Of a stretch of 64,000 nt of DNA, positions 7,626 through 16,051 are shown piece after piece; the stretch's first letter is position 1; each line of letters opens with the position of its first letter. The position numbers and the translations under genes were made by a program. Source of the stretch: an uncultured Acetobacteraceae bacterium (GTDB lineage Bacteria; Pseudomonadota; Alphaproteobacteria; Acetobacterales; Acetobacteraceae); assembly GCA_903895595.1 (NCBI GenBank), contig CAITUP010000064.1, positions 62,001 through 126,000 of the forward strand. The letters are read 5' to 3'. The notes beneath the pieces were generated by a model that made no database searches, was not told the origin of the DNA, and saw only the letters and a list, made by a program, of their open reading frames with translations.

Positions 7626-9400
7626 GCGCTCTCCGCCTGTGCTACGTCGATCAGGAAACGTTGCATATCCCACGCGCCCGTCGGGCAGCGCTCCGCACAC
7701 AAACCGCAGTGGAGGCAGACGTCTTCGTCCTTCGCCATGACGCGGCCGGTCTTCAAACCCTGCGACACGTAGATCGACTGGGTCTGGTTGGTTGCCGGCG
7801 CGCTCAGCCGCGTGCGCAGATCGGCTTCCTCGCCATTGGCGGTGAAGCTAATGCTGTCGACCGGGCAGATATCGACGCAGGCATCGCATTCGATGCACAG
7901 TTTGTCGTCGAAGACCGTCTGCACGTCGCAGTTCAGGCAGCGCTGCGCTTCGTTGAACGCCAGCTTCAGGTCGAAGCCGAGCTCCACCTCCGCCTTAATG
8001 TCGCTCAGCGCCGCGAACTTATCGCGATGCGGCACCTTGAAGCGGAGATCCAACGACACGTTGTTGTCGTAGCTCCACTCATGGATGCCCATCTTCTGGC
8101 TGACAACGGTGACACCCGGCGGCGGCCGGACGGCGACATCTTCGCCTTGACAGAACTTGTGGATCGAAATCGCCGCCTGATGACCGTGCGCCACGGCCCA
8201 GATGATGTTCTTCGGGCCGAACGCGGCGTCGCCACCGAAAAATACATTTTTCAGGGTCGACTGGAAGGTCGTCTCATCGACCACGGGCATGTCCCAACGG
8301 TCGTCGAACGTCATGCCGATATCGCGCTCGATCCACGGGAAGGCGTTTTCCTGCCCGACCGCGACCAGCACGTCGTCGCAGCCATGGAACTGCGGCTCTT
8401 CGCCGGTAGAGACCAGATTGCGCCGGCCGCGCGCGTCGTATTCCGCACGCACCTTGTCGAACGTCATGCCGACCAGTTTGCCGTCTTCGTGAATGAACGC
8501 GATCGGCACCAGCATGTTGAGGATGGGGATGTCTTCGCCCATCGCATCTTCTTTTTCCCAGGGCGAGGCCTTCATTTCCTCGAACCCGGACCGCACGATG
8601 ACCTTCACGTCGTCGCCGCCGAGCCGGCGGGCGGAGCGGCAGCAGTCCATGGCGGTGTTGCCGCCGCCCAGGACGATGACGCGCTTGCCGATCTTGGCGA
8701 TGTGGCCGAACGACACCGAGGACAGCCAGTCGATGCCGATATGGATGTTGGCGGCGCCTTCCTCCCGGCCGGGAATCGGCAGATCGCGCCCGCGCGGGGC
8801 GCCGGTGCCGACAAACACCGCGTCGTAGCCTTCGTCCAGAACACCCTTGAGACTATCGACCCGCTGGCCCAGCCGCATTTCCGGCCCCATGGCCGTGATG
8901 TAGCCGACTTCCTCGTCGATCACCTCTTCCGGCAGGCGGAATTTGGGGATCTGGCTGCGGATCATGCCGCCGGCGCGCGTATCGCCGTCGTAGATCACCA
9001 ATTCGTAGCCCAGCGGCGCCAGATCGCGCGCGACGGTCAGCGACGCCGGCCCAGCGCCGATCAGTGCGATCTTCTTGCCGTTACGCGTGGTCGGGCGCGG
9101 CGGCATGCGATCGGACACGTCGCCCTTGAAGTCCGCGGCCACACGCTTGAGGCGGCAGATCGCGACGGGTTCGTCCTCCACGCGGCCACGGCGGCACGCG
9201 GGCTCGCACGGGCGGTCGCAGGTCCGGCCCAGAATTCCCGGGAAGACGTTGGATTTCCAATTGATCATGAACGCGTCGGCATAGCGGCCGTCCGCGATCA
9301 GCCGGATATATTCCGGCACCGGCGTATGCGCCGGACAGGCCCACTGGCAATCGACTACCTTATGAAAGTAGTCGGGGTCGTGAATGTCTGTCGGCTGCAA
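7610..9400 (-). CDS. GltD-like FAD/NAD(P) oxidoreductase with C-terminal 2[4Fe-4S] ferredoxin domain
   Basis: 596 aa from a TTG at 9400 with a strong AAGGAG 8 bases upstream; an upstream ATG at 9484 would add an Arg-rich tail without a family match. The N-terminal cysteine-rich domain (CQWACPAHTPVPEYI, CDRPCEPACRRG) is as in glutamate synthase small subunits. Then come the FAD site IALIGAGPASLTVARDLA and the NAD(P) site VIVLGGGNTAMDCCRSA. The C-terminus has cysteine clusters CIECDACVDICPVD and CLHCGLCAERCPTGAW. It is the first gene of the kor operon and probably moves electrons between the Kor ferredoxin pool and NAD(P)H. The acceptor is inferred. Confidence 0.87.
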   Translation of the reverse strand: MQPTDIHDPDYFHKVVDCQWACPAHTPVPEYIRLIADGRYADAFMINWKSNVFPGILGRTCDRPCEPACRRGRVEDEPVAICRLKRVAADFKGDVSDRMPPRPTTRNGKKIALIGAGPASLTVARDLAPLGYELVIYDGDTRAGGMIRSQIPKFRLPEEVIDEEVGYITAMGPEMRLGQRVDSLKGVLDEGYDAVFVGTGAPRGRDLPIPGREEGAANIHIGIDWLSSVSFGHIAKIGKRVIVLGGGNTAMDCCRSARRLGGDDVKVIVRSGFEEMKASPWEKEDAMGEDIPILNMLVPIAFIHEDGKLVGMTFDKVRAEYDARGRRNLVSTGEEPQFHGCDDVLVAVGQENAFPWIERDIGMTFDDRWDMPVVDETTFQSTLKNVFFGGDAAFGPKNIIWAVAHGHQAAISIHKFCQGEDVAVRPPPGVTVVSQKMGIHEWSYDNNVSLDLRFKVPHRDKFAALSDIKAEVELGFDLKLAFNEAQRCLNCDVQTVFDDKLCIECDACVDICPVDSISFTANGEEADLRTRLSAPATNQTQSIYVSQGLKTGRVMAKDEDVCLHCGLCAERCPTGAWDMQRFLIDVAQAESACCSK

Positions 9401-9443
9401 GTCGGACTCCTTTTCCTCCGGCCGGGTTCGAATCCCTGGCCCT

Positions 9444-9475
9444 CGCGCGCGGGGGCTTCTGAGACCCCTCGCGTG
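9444..9475 (-). terminator. Inverted repeat between the carboxyltransferase and kor operons
   Basis: GGGG at 9451-9454 pairs with CCCC at 9465-9468, and after one mismatch CGCG at 9446-9449 pairs with CGCG at 9470-9473. This gives a stem of about 10 pairs with a 10-base loop. It sits 60-90 bases after the carboxyltransferase stop on the minus strand. No T-run follows, so it is at best a weak or Rho-assisted terminator or an mRNA-stabilising hairpin. Confidence 0.35.
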
Positions 9476-9534
9476 CGCAGTCAACTACCCTATTCGCACG
9501 CCAGCCAATCGGCAAACGTGGATGCGCGATGCCG

Positions 9535-11160
9535 TCAGGGCCGCATCCCGAATTTCGATGCGCCCGGCTCCCGCAGCGGCCCCGCCAGATTCGCGAAATC
9601 GCACAGAAGGCGGCGGGTTTCGCGCGGGTCGATGATTTCGTCAACCCAAAAAGCTTCAGCCGTACGATAGGGCGAACGAAGGCGGTTCAGCCGTTCCTCG
9701 ATCTCTGCCAGCTTGGCCACGGGATCGTCGGAACCGTCGATATCGGCGCGATAGGCGGCCTCGATTCCACCTTCCAGCGGCAGCGAGCCCCAGCTGGCGG
9801 ACGGCCAAGCGTAGCGCAGCGCCAGCCGGCCTACGGGCTGGTGGCCCAGGCCGCCGACTCCGTAGCAGTTGCGCACCACGATGCTGCACCAGGGCACGGT
9901 CGTCTGGTTGATCGCCGACAGCGCCCGCACACCCCAACGGATCACGGCCGAACTCTCGGCGCGCAGCCCGACCTGGAAGCCGGGGCAATCGACAAGATGG
10001 ACGATCGGCAAGTGGAAGGTCTGCGCCATATCGACGAAGCGGATGATCTTGCTGCACGTATCCGCCGTCCAGGCACCGCCCTCGAACAACGGATCGCCCG
10101 CCATGATCGCCACCGGCCAACCGTCCAGGCGCGCGAACCCGGTGACGATGGAGCGGCCGAACATCTTCCCCATCTCGAAGAAGCTGCCGCGATCCACCAC
10201 GGACTCAACGATCCGGCGCATGTGGTAAGCCTGCTTCTTCACCCTCGGGATGGCGGAAATCAGCGACTCGTCGCGCCGGTTCGGATCGTCCCACCCGACC
10301 ACGCGCGGCGGCACGTCGTGGATCGAGCTTGGCAGATACGACAGGAATTTGCGGGCGGCGTCGAAGGCCTGTTCCTCGGTATCGACGGCATGATCCACCG
10401 CGCCGCAGCCCAGCTGAATCTCCCACCCGCCGAGTTCCTGCTTGGTGCGCGGCTCGCCCAGCCGCTCCACCACCGGCGGGCCGGCAACGAACACCGCTGC
10501 CATTTCCTTCACCATCACGGAGTAGTGCGACGCGACAAGACGAGCGGCGCCGAGGCCGGCGACCGACCCCAGACCCAGGCCGACCACCGGCACCTGCGCC
10601 ATCTGGTTGGCGACCAGATCGAACGACGTGGTCTCTGTCAGCCCTCCCGGCAGGTTCGCTCGGCCGGTCGTCTCGATCGTCTTGACCGAACCGCCGCCAC
10701 CAGAGCCCTCAATGAGGCGAATAATCGGCATGCGGAACTCGGTGGCGATTTCCTCCGACATCTTGGGCTTGCCCTTGATGGAGGCATCCGCCGACCCGCC
10801 GCGCAGCGTGAAATCGTCGCCCGCGATCACCACCGGACGTCCGTCGACGGTGCCGCGCCCGAACACGCAGTTACCCGGCATGAACTCGGTGATGTTGCCC
10901 TTGGCGTCGTAGGTCGCCTTGCCTGCGATGCTGCCGATTTCCATGAAAGTGCCGGGATCGAGCATCTTGTCGATCCGTTCCCGCACGGTCAGACGCCCGC
11001 CCTTGTGCTGACGCTCGACGCGATCCGGCCCGCCCATCTGGCGCGCCAGAGCTTGCCTTTGACGCAGTTCCGCCAGTTCGGGTTCCCAGCTGTCGGGGTT
11101 GAGTTTGGTCTCCGCCGGCTTGGTCGCCGGGGTGTGCAACAGGGCGCTGTCGTCGGGCAT
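9535..11160 (-). CDS. Biotin-dependent acyl-CoA carboxylase, carboxyltransferase subunit
   Basis: 541 aa from the ATG at 11160. The opening ELRQRQALARQMGG and VRERIDKMLDPGTFMEIG, then the N-lobe oxyanion region VSHY/ASHYSVMVKEMAAVFVAGPPVV and the C-lobe VDCPGFQVGLRAE, are typical of PccB/MccB-type carboxyltransferases. It would transfer CO2 from carboxybiotin to an acyl-CoA. No biotin carboxylase or biotin-carrier gene is in the window, so it must use a partner encoded elsewhere, and the acyl-CoA substrate (propionyl-, methylcrotonyl- or geranyl-CoA) cannot be fixed. It is divergent from the crotonase at 11293 and upstream of the kor operon on the same strand. Confidence 0.88.
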   Translation of the reverse strand: MPDDSALLHTPATKPAETKLNPDSWEPELAELRQRQALARQMGGPDRVERQHKGGRLTVRERIDKMLDPGTFMEIGSIAGKATYDAKGNITEFMPGNCVFGRGTVDGRPVVIAGDDFTLRGGSADASIKGKPKMSEEIATEFRMPIIRLIEGSGGGGSVKTIETTGRANLPGGLTETTSFDLVANQMAQVPVVGLGLGSVAGLGAARLVASHYSVMVKEMAAVFVAGPPVVERLGEPRTKQELGGWEIQLGCGAVDHAVDTEEQAFDAARKFLSYLPSSIHDVPPRVVGWDDPNRRDESLISAIPRVKKQAYHMRRIVESVVDRGSFFEMGKMFGRSIVTGFARLDGWPVAIMAGDPLFEGGAWTADTCSKIIRFVDMAQTFHLPIVHLVDCPGFQVGLRAESSAVIRWGVRALSAINQTTVPWCSIVVRNCYGVGGLGHQPVGRLALRYAWPSASWGSLPLEGGIEAAYRADIDGSDDPVAKLAEIEERLNRLRSPYRTAEAFWVDEIIDPRETRRLLCDFANLAGPLREPGASKFGMRP

Positions 11161-11292
11161 GCGTTTCCGTCCTCGGTTCACGGGTTGCCCTCGGCATCGC
11201 CCGTTTTCTTCCGGCCCAACGGTAGGAAGGATCGCGTTCGGACGCAAATCGGGGGCCTCGCATCCCCTGCCCCGACGCGCCATACTGGCGTC

Positions 11293-12057
11293 ATGACCGA
11301 CGAGCTCCTCTACGACATCCGCGACGGCATCGGGCACATCGTCCTGAATCGCCCGCAGGCGCGCAACGCGCTGACGTTCGCCATGTACGAACGGTTGGCC
11401 GAAATCGCCGCCGATCCTGGCGAGGCCCGCGCCCTGATTCTGACCGGGGCCGGCGACAAGGCCTTCGCCGCCGGCACCGACATCGCCCAATTCCGCGCCT
11501 TCGCCACCGCCGAGGATGCCATCGGCTACGAGGCTAAACTCGACCGCGTGCTGGGCGCGCTGGAGCGATGCCCGATCCCCACCATCGCCGCCGTCGCGGG
11601 CGCCTGCACCGGCGGCGGAGCCGGAATCGCCGCCGCCTGCGACATGCGGATCGCCGCCGCCAACGCGCGCTTTGGCTTTCCGATCGCCCGAACCCTGGGC
11701 AATTGCCTGTCGATGGCCAACATCGCCCGCCTATCGGCCCTGATCGGGTCCGCCCGCGTCATCGACATGATCTTCACTGCCCGCCTGTTGAGCGCCTCGG
11801 AAGCCCAGGCCGCCGGACTGGTCGGCGAAATCCTCCCGGACCGGGACGCGTTGCTGTCCCGAGCGACCGAACTGGCCAATCTGATCGCGAGCCACGCCCC
11901 GCTGACGCTGCGCGCCACAAAGGAAGCCGTCCGCCGCCTCCGCGACAATCTGCCACCCGACGAGGACCTGATCCGTCTTTGCTACACCAGCGCCGACTTC
12001 AAGGAGGGTATGGAAGCCTTCCTGACCAAGCGGCCCCCGGTCTGGCGCGGCGCCTAA
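11293..12057 (+). CDS. Enoyl-CoA hydratase/isomerase (crotonase) family protein
   Basis: 254 aa from the ATG at 11293. Crotonase landmarks are the oxyanion-hole segments KAFAAGTDIAQF and GACTGGGAGIAAACDMRIA and the ending ASEAQAAGLVGEI. In hydratases one catalytic Glu lies in the segment after FG-x-P and another about 20 residues on. Here the first segment reads FGFPIARTLGNCLSMANIAR with no Glu, and RVIDMIF follows. Hydratase activity is therefore doubtful; an isomerase, hydrolase or other crotonase reaction on an acyl-CoA is as likely. The stop overlaps the convergent glycosyltransferase by 4 bases. It lies head to head with the carboxyltransferase, which suggests a shared acyl-CoA catabolic role. 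Confidence 0.85.
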   Translation: MTDELLYDIRDGIGHIVLNRPQARNALTFAMYERLAEIAADPGEARALILTGAGDKAFAAGTDIAQFRAFATAEDAIGYEAKLDRVLGALERCPIPTIAAVAGACTGGGAGIAAACDMRIAAANARFGFPIARTLGNCLSMANIARLSALIGSARVIDMIFTARLLSASEAQAAGLVGEILPDRDALLSRATELANLIASHAPLTLRATKEAVRRLRDNLPPDEDLIRLCYTSADFKEGMEAFLTKRPPVWRGA

Positions 12058-13235
12058 CCAGCGATAACGCGCCGGAAGATCGCCAACTGGCCGGCCGTCG
12101 TCTCATCCCAACCGAACGGTTCCGCATAAGCCCGCGTTGCCGCTCGGTCCGGCGGCGGCGAGAACAACGCCTTCACCCCCGCGGCGATCCCGTCCGGCGT
12201 GTTCTCCCGCACGATCAGGCCGGCGGCGCGCGTCCGCACGACCTCGGGGTTGCCGGGAATGTTGCTGGCGACCACCGGCGTCCCGCAAGCCATCGATTCC
12301 AGCAGCACGTTCGCCCAGCCCTCTCGCGATGACGCCAGCACCGAGGCGTCGGCAGCCCCGTACAGACCCGGCAGTTCCGCATGCGGCCGGGCACCGAGCA
12401 GCCGGACGCGGTCTGTCAGACCCAGACGTGCGATCTGGGCCTGTAGCTTGTCCCTGTCCGGTCCCTCCCCGGCGATCATCAGGTCGAAATCGGGCAGCTG
12501 TGTCATCGCCTGGATGGTGTAATGATGCCCCTTCCGTTCGATCAGCAATCCCACGGAAATCAATGTCTTACGGGAAACCCCCAACGCGCGCCGAGTTGCT
12601 TCGCGATCCACCGGGGGATGAAACAGCGCGGTATCGACGCCATTGCGCAGCACGGTCACCTTATCCGCGGGCGCACCCAGCGCGACCAACGCATCCTTCA
12701 AGGCGGCACTGACGGTGATCATGGCCGCCGAACCCGCTATGGCCCCCTGGATCAGCCGCCGGGGAAGCGCGTAAACCGGGATCTGCCCAATGTCGCTGCC
12801 ACGCGCGGTTACCACCACTGGCAGCCCGAAGCGGCGCCCCAACCAAACAGCGGCGACCCCGTCGGGGTAGAAATAATGCGCATCGATGGCGTCGAACCGC
12901 GCCCCCCCGTCCAGCAGCCGCCGGAGCACCGGAACCATCGCGCGATACAGAAGGTAAGGAGCCACCGACATGCCGATCCTGGGCAGTACCGGATAACGCG
13001 GGTGCGACACCGAGATGCCATGGCGTATTTCCGCTGCCGGCGCCGCCGCGTAACGCGCCCAGTCCCCGAATCGCGAATCGCGGCTCGGGAAATAGGGCAC
13101 GGGCGCGATGACCGTGCTGACCGCCTCTCCGCTGGCCAACAGATGCCGCAGCCGGTTTTCCACGAAGACGCCGTGGTTGGGCCGCGCGGCGTTGGGGTAA
13201 AGCGTGGAAAAGGTCAGAAGGCGGATTGGCGGCAT
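12054..13235 (-). CDS. Glycosyltransferase family 4, last gene of the leftward XrtA operon
   Basis: 393 aa. N-terminal GT-B motif LLTFSTLYPNAARPNHGVFV, linker VTARGSDIGQIP, and donor domain VLRNGVDTALFHP, LISVGLLIERKGHH, MIAGEGPDRD and the E-x7-E segment EGWANVLLESMACGTPVVA. These resemble exopolysaccharide GT4 enzymes that act on undecaprenyl-linked intermediates. The ATG at 13235 leaves 20 bases after the prsT stop, so it is probably cotranscribed with prsT, prsR and prsK. Placement in the XrtA locus suggests it adds a sugar to the repeat unit of that polysaccharide. The sugar is unknown. Confidence 0.88.
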   Translation of the reverse strand: MPPIRLLTFSTLYPNAARPNHGVFVENRLRHLLASGEAVSTVIAPVPYFPSRDSRFGDWARYAAAPAAEIRHGISVSHPRYPVLPRIGMSVAPYLLYRAMVPVLRRLLDGGARFDAIDAHYFYPDGVAAVWLGRRFGLPVVVTARGSDIGQIPVYALPRRLIQGAIAGSAAMITVSAALKDALVALGAPADKVTVLRNGVDTALFHPPVDREATRRALGVSRKTLISVGLLIERKGHHYTIQAMTQLPDFDLMIAGEGPDRDKLQAQIARLGLTDRVRLLGARPHAELPGLYGAADASVLASSREGWANVLLESMACGTPVVASNIPGNPEVVRTRAAGLIVRENTPDGIAAGVKALFSPPPDRAATRAYAEPFGWDETTAGQLAIFRRVIAG

Positions 13236-13255
13236 AACGCCCACCGCGAACCGCG

Positions 13256-16024
13256 TCAGGACCCCTTCTTCAGGCTCTCCAGCAACTGCTCCGCTTCGGC
13301 CTTTTCCTTGAACTGCGCCTTGTTGGCGACGACTTCGGTCAAGACCTTGATCGCGTCGTCCTTCTTGCCGGTGTTCTTCAAGGCAACAGCGAAATGGTAC
13401 AACACGCGGGGATCGCTTGCCGCTTCCGCGCTGGCCTGCCGCAAAAGGTTGACGCCGGCCTCGGAGTTGCCGCTGCCGGTAAGGATCCAGCCGAGCGTAT
13501 CGGCTGTCTGCGCACCCGGCGCCAGGATATAAGCCTGCCGCGCCAGCGACTGCGCCCTCGGGTCGTTCATCTGCTGATAGACCCATGCCAGATTGTTCAA
13601 CGCCACGGCATCGTGCGGCTTCGCCTTGAGGATCGTTTCCAGATACCCCTTCGCCTCCGGCAACCGGTTCAGCCCGATATGGATTTCCGCCAGTTGCTCC
13701 AATGCGCCGAAATCTTCCTTATGCTTCGCCACCCAATCCGACAGCGTCTTGATGGCTTCGTCCGGCTCCCGGGCCCGCATTTGGGCCGCCGCCAGACGGG
13801 TCGCCAGCGTGTCGGATGCAGACGCCGCCAGCGCTTCCTTATAGGCGTTGGCCGCGTCCTGTGGCCGGTTTGCCGCCATGAAGATATCACCCTTCAATGC
13901 GCGTATCTGGTCGAAATTCCGGTCCTGGCCCATCAGGCGTTCGGCGGTAGCCATCGCGGCCTCGATCCCGGTCGACCGCAGGTCGATCATCGCGAGATCC
14001 TGATAAAGCTGGTAGTTGCGCGGGCTGGCCACGATACCGGCGGTCAGCAGGCTGCGAGCGGATTCGAAATCGCCCGCCTCGATCTGCAACGCCACGAGCT
14101 GACGGCGCGCGCCAACCACGCTCGGGTCCTGTTTCAGCATGTCGCTGTAGGTGTCGCGCGCATCCTTCTTCTGCCCCAGCGCCAGCTGCGCGGCCGCGCG
14201 AAGACTAAGAATCTCGGTTGTCAGCGCCGCTGATGCCTTTTCCGTCCCGATCAGGTCCAGCGCCTTCTGCGGCTCGCCCGAGCGAATAAAAAGATCGCCC
14301 AGGCTGGTCGTGATGCGCACGTTTTTCGGATCGGCGCGATGGGCGTTATCCAGCACGATCACCGCCTGAGGAATCCGGTTGGTCTGCGTATAGGCAGACG
14401 CCAACATGGTCAGCGCGGGTTCCGAGGTCGGTGCCTTGGTCAGGATCTCCTTAAGGTTTTTCTCCGCTTCCTCCTGACGGCCGGTCATGGCCAGCACGCG
14501 CACCAAATTGATCTTCGCGGGCGTGAAATCCGGGTATTTCGCGAACAGCGCGACAAACGTCGCCTCGGCGCCCGCCATGTCCAGCTTGGCCAGTTTGAAC
14601 AGACCGTCCAGGTTGCCGGTCACGTCCGTCTCACCCTGCGCGGCCTTGATTTTCGCCAGGACGCTGGCGGCTTTGTCCATGTCGCCGGTCGCCATCGCCG
14701 CGAAGAACAGCGTCTCCCCGACCGCCGGCACTTTCGGTGCGAGTTCGAGCGTGTGCTCCAGATCGCCCACCGCCGCATCGACATCGCCCTGGCCCATGCG
14801 GACCGCGGCGAGTCGCGTCTGTAGCCCCACGTCGTTGGGCGCCAGAGCCTCGGCCCGCTGGAAATTCACGATCGCGTCCTTGGGCCGGTTGGCCGCGGCG
14901 TAGGCGCGGCCCAGAAGATCGTACGCTTCCGCGTCCGCCTTACCGGACTCGACGACCTTTGCCAGCGTGTCGATCACCTGATCCGGGCGGCGTTTGACGA
15001 ACAAAATGCGCGCCAGAACCTTATAGGCGGCCAGATCGTTCGGTGCCTTCGCCAGGTACTTGCGCGATGCATCTTCCGCCGCCTCGTATTGGCCGAGCTG
15101 TTCCTTAACCACGGCCTGGAGAAAATAGGCTCGCGGAATCCGGTTCAGATAAGATTGAATCCGCTGCAAGCCATCGTCCGCGCCCTTGTAGTCCTTCGCC
15201 TGTGCCTTGATGACGGCATCGAGATACAAGGCTTGAATATTACCCTTGGTCCCCTTCAGCACGAGATCGACGTCCGCCCGGGCAACGTCGTTCTTACCCA
15301 GGGCCAGCGCCAGATCGGCGCGATCCAGATGCGCCTGCGTGATGGACGGTTGGTCGGCGATCAGCGCATCGAGCACCGCCAACGCACCGGCCGAATCCGC
15401 CTTCAGCCGCAGCAACTGCGCTTTCGCCAGCAATGCCTCCGACGATTTCGGCTGCGCGCCGATGGCACGGTCGATCTTCTCCTGCGCGCCGGTAAAATCG
15501 TTGCGCGACACCGCGAGGCGCGCGTCGGCCAGCAGCGGCTCCACCGCGTTGGGCGCCGCGGCTTCCGCGTCGGCAAAGGATTTCTGCGCGTCTTCCGGCA
15601 GCCGCAACCCGATCTGTGCGTAACCGCGCGCCACAAGGATGGCCGCGTCGAGCGTGCCGTCCTTCCCTTCGGGCTTCAGCTTCTCCAGCAATTCCGCGTT
15701 TTTGTTCTGCACCAGCAGCGCCTGCGCCAGCAGCGGTATTGCCTGATGCGGATCGTAGCCGCGATCGCGGGCCGCGATGGCCTCGCGTTCCGCCGCGACA
15801 GGGTCGCCCAGTTCGATCGCCACTTTGCCGAGCCAGTAATGCGCCTCGGCATTCTGGGGGTCGGCGCGAACGGCGTTGCGCAGATCGATCTGCGCCGATT
15901 TGAGATCGCCCTTCTTCAGAGACGCCCGTGCGTTCGACATATAATCGGCATGCGCCGCGATCGGCCAAAGGCCGCACCAGGCACCCATGACAATCCAGCC
16001 GAGAGACTTATAACGCATGAACAT
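13256..16024 (-). CDS. prsT: XrtA/PEP-CTERM system TPR-repeat lipoprotein-like protein PrsT
   Basis: About 922 aa (ATG 16024; 16018 is an alternative). A hydrophobic signal (LGWIVMGAWCGLWPIAAHA) is followed by more than twenty TPR-like repeats from LKKGDLKSAQIDLRNAVR to the C-terminus. The segments YLNRIPRAYFLQAVVKEQLG and LNNLAWVYQQMNDPRA are characteristic of the PrsT family found only with exosortase A loci. The protein should lie in the periplasm or on the inner face of the outer membrane as a scaffold for polysaccharide assembly or export; its exact role is not established. The usual N-terminal lipobox Cys is not obvious. It follows prsR by 27 bases on the same strand. Confidence 0.92.
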   Translation of the reverse strand: MFMRYKSLGWIVMGAWCGLWPIAAHADYMSNARASLKKGDLKSAQIDLRNAVRADPQNAEAHYWLGKVAIELGDPVAAEREAIAARDRGYDPHQAIPLLAQALLVQNKNAELLEKLKPEGKDGTLDAAILVARGYAQIGLRLPEDAQKSFADAEAAAPNAVEPLLADARLAVSRNDFTGAQEKIDRAIGAQPKSSEALLAKAQLLRLKADSAGALAVLDALIADQPSITQAHLDRADLALALGKNDVARADVDLVLKGTKGNIQALYLDAVIKAQAKDYKGADDGLQRIQSYLNRIPRAYFLQAVVKEQLGQYEAAEDASRKYLAKAPNDLAAYKVLARILFVKRRPDQVIDTLAKVVESGKADAEAYDLLGRAYAAANRPKDAIVNFQRAEALAPNDVGLQTRLAAVRMGQGDVDAAVGDLEHTLELAPKVPAVGETLFFAAMATGDMDKAASVLAKIKAAQGETDVTGNLDGLFKLAKLDMAGAEATFVALFAKYPDFTPAKINLVRVLAMTGRQEEAEKNLKEILTKAPTSEPALTMLASAYTQTNRIPQAVIVLDNAHRADPKNVRITTSLGDLFIRSGEPQKALDLIGTEKASAALTTEILSLRAAAQLALGQKKDARDTYSDMLKQDPSVVGARRQLVALQIEAGDFESARSLLTAGIVASPRNYQLYQDLAMIDLRSTGIEAAMATAERLMGQDRNFDQIRALKGDIFMAANRPQDAANAYKEALAASASDTLATRLAAAQMRAREPDEAIKTLSDWVAKHKEDFGALEQLAEIHIGLNRLPEAKGYLETILKAKPHDAVALNNLAWVYQQMNDPRAQSLARQAYILAPGAQTADTLGWILTGSGNSEAGVNLLRQASAEAASDPRVLYHFAVALKNTGKKDDAIKVLTEVVANKAQFKEKAEAEQLLESLKKGS

Positions 16025-16051
16025 GCACCCCAATTGCTGTGTGAGCCGTAC

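Noticed and set aside
7625-7700. Upstream extension of korA
   Set aside because: The added residues overlap the GltD-like gene and have no family match; the ATG at 7625 has a good ribosome site.
9417-9440. T-arm-like sequence CCGGG-TTCGAAT-CCCTGG suggestive of a tRNA 3' part
   Set aside because: No acceptor, D-arm or anticodon arm can be folded at the right distance on either strand, and the upstream bases are the start of the GltD-like gene. It is a short chance palindrome or an mRNA hairpin.
9529-11160. Long plus-strand open frame antisense to the carboxyltransferase
   Set aside because: It is rich in Arg/His/Pro/Gln with no domain signal. Such shadows are expected opposite high-G+C genes. 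The true crotonase start is the ATG at 11293.
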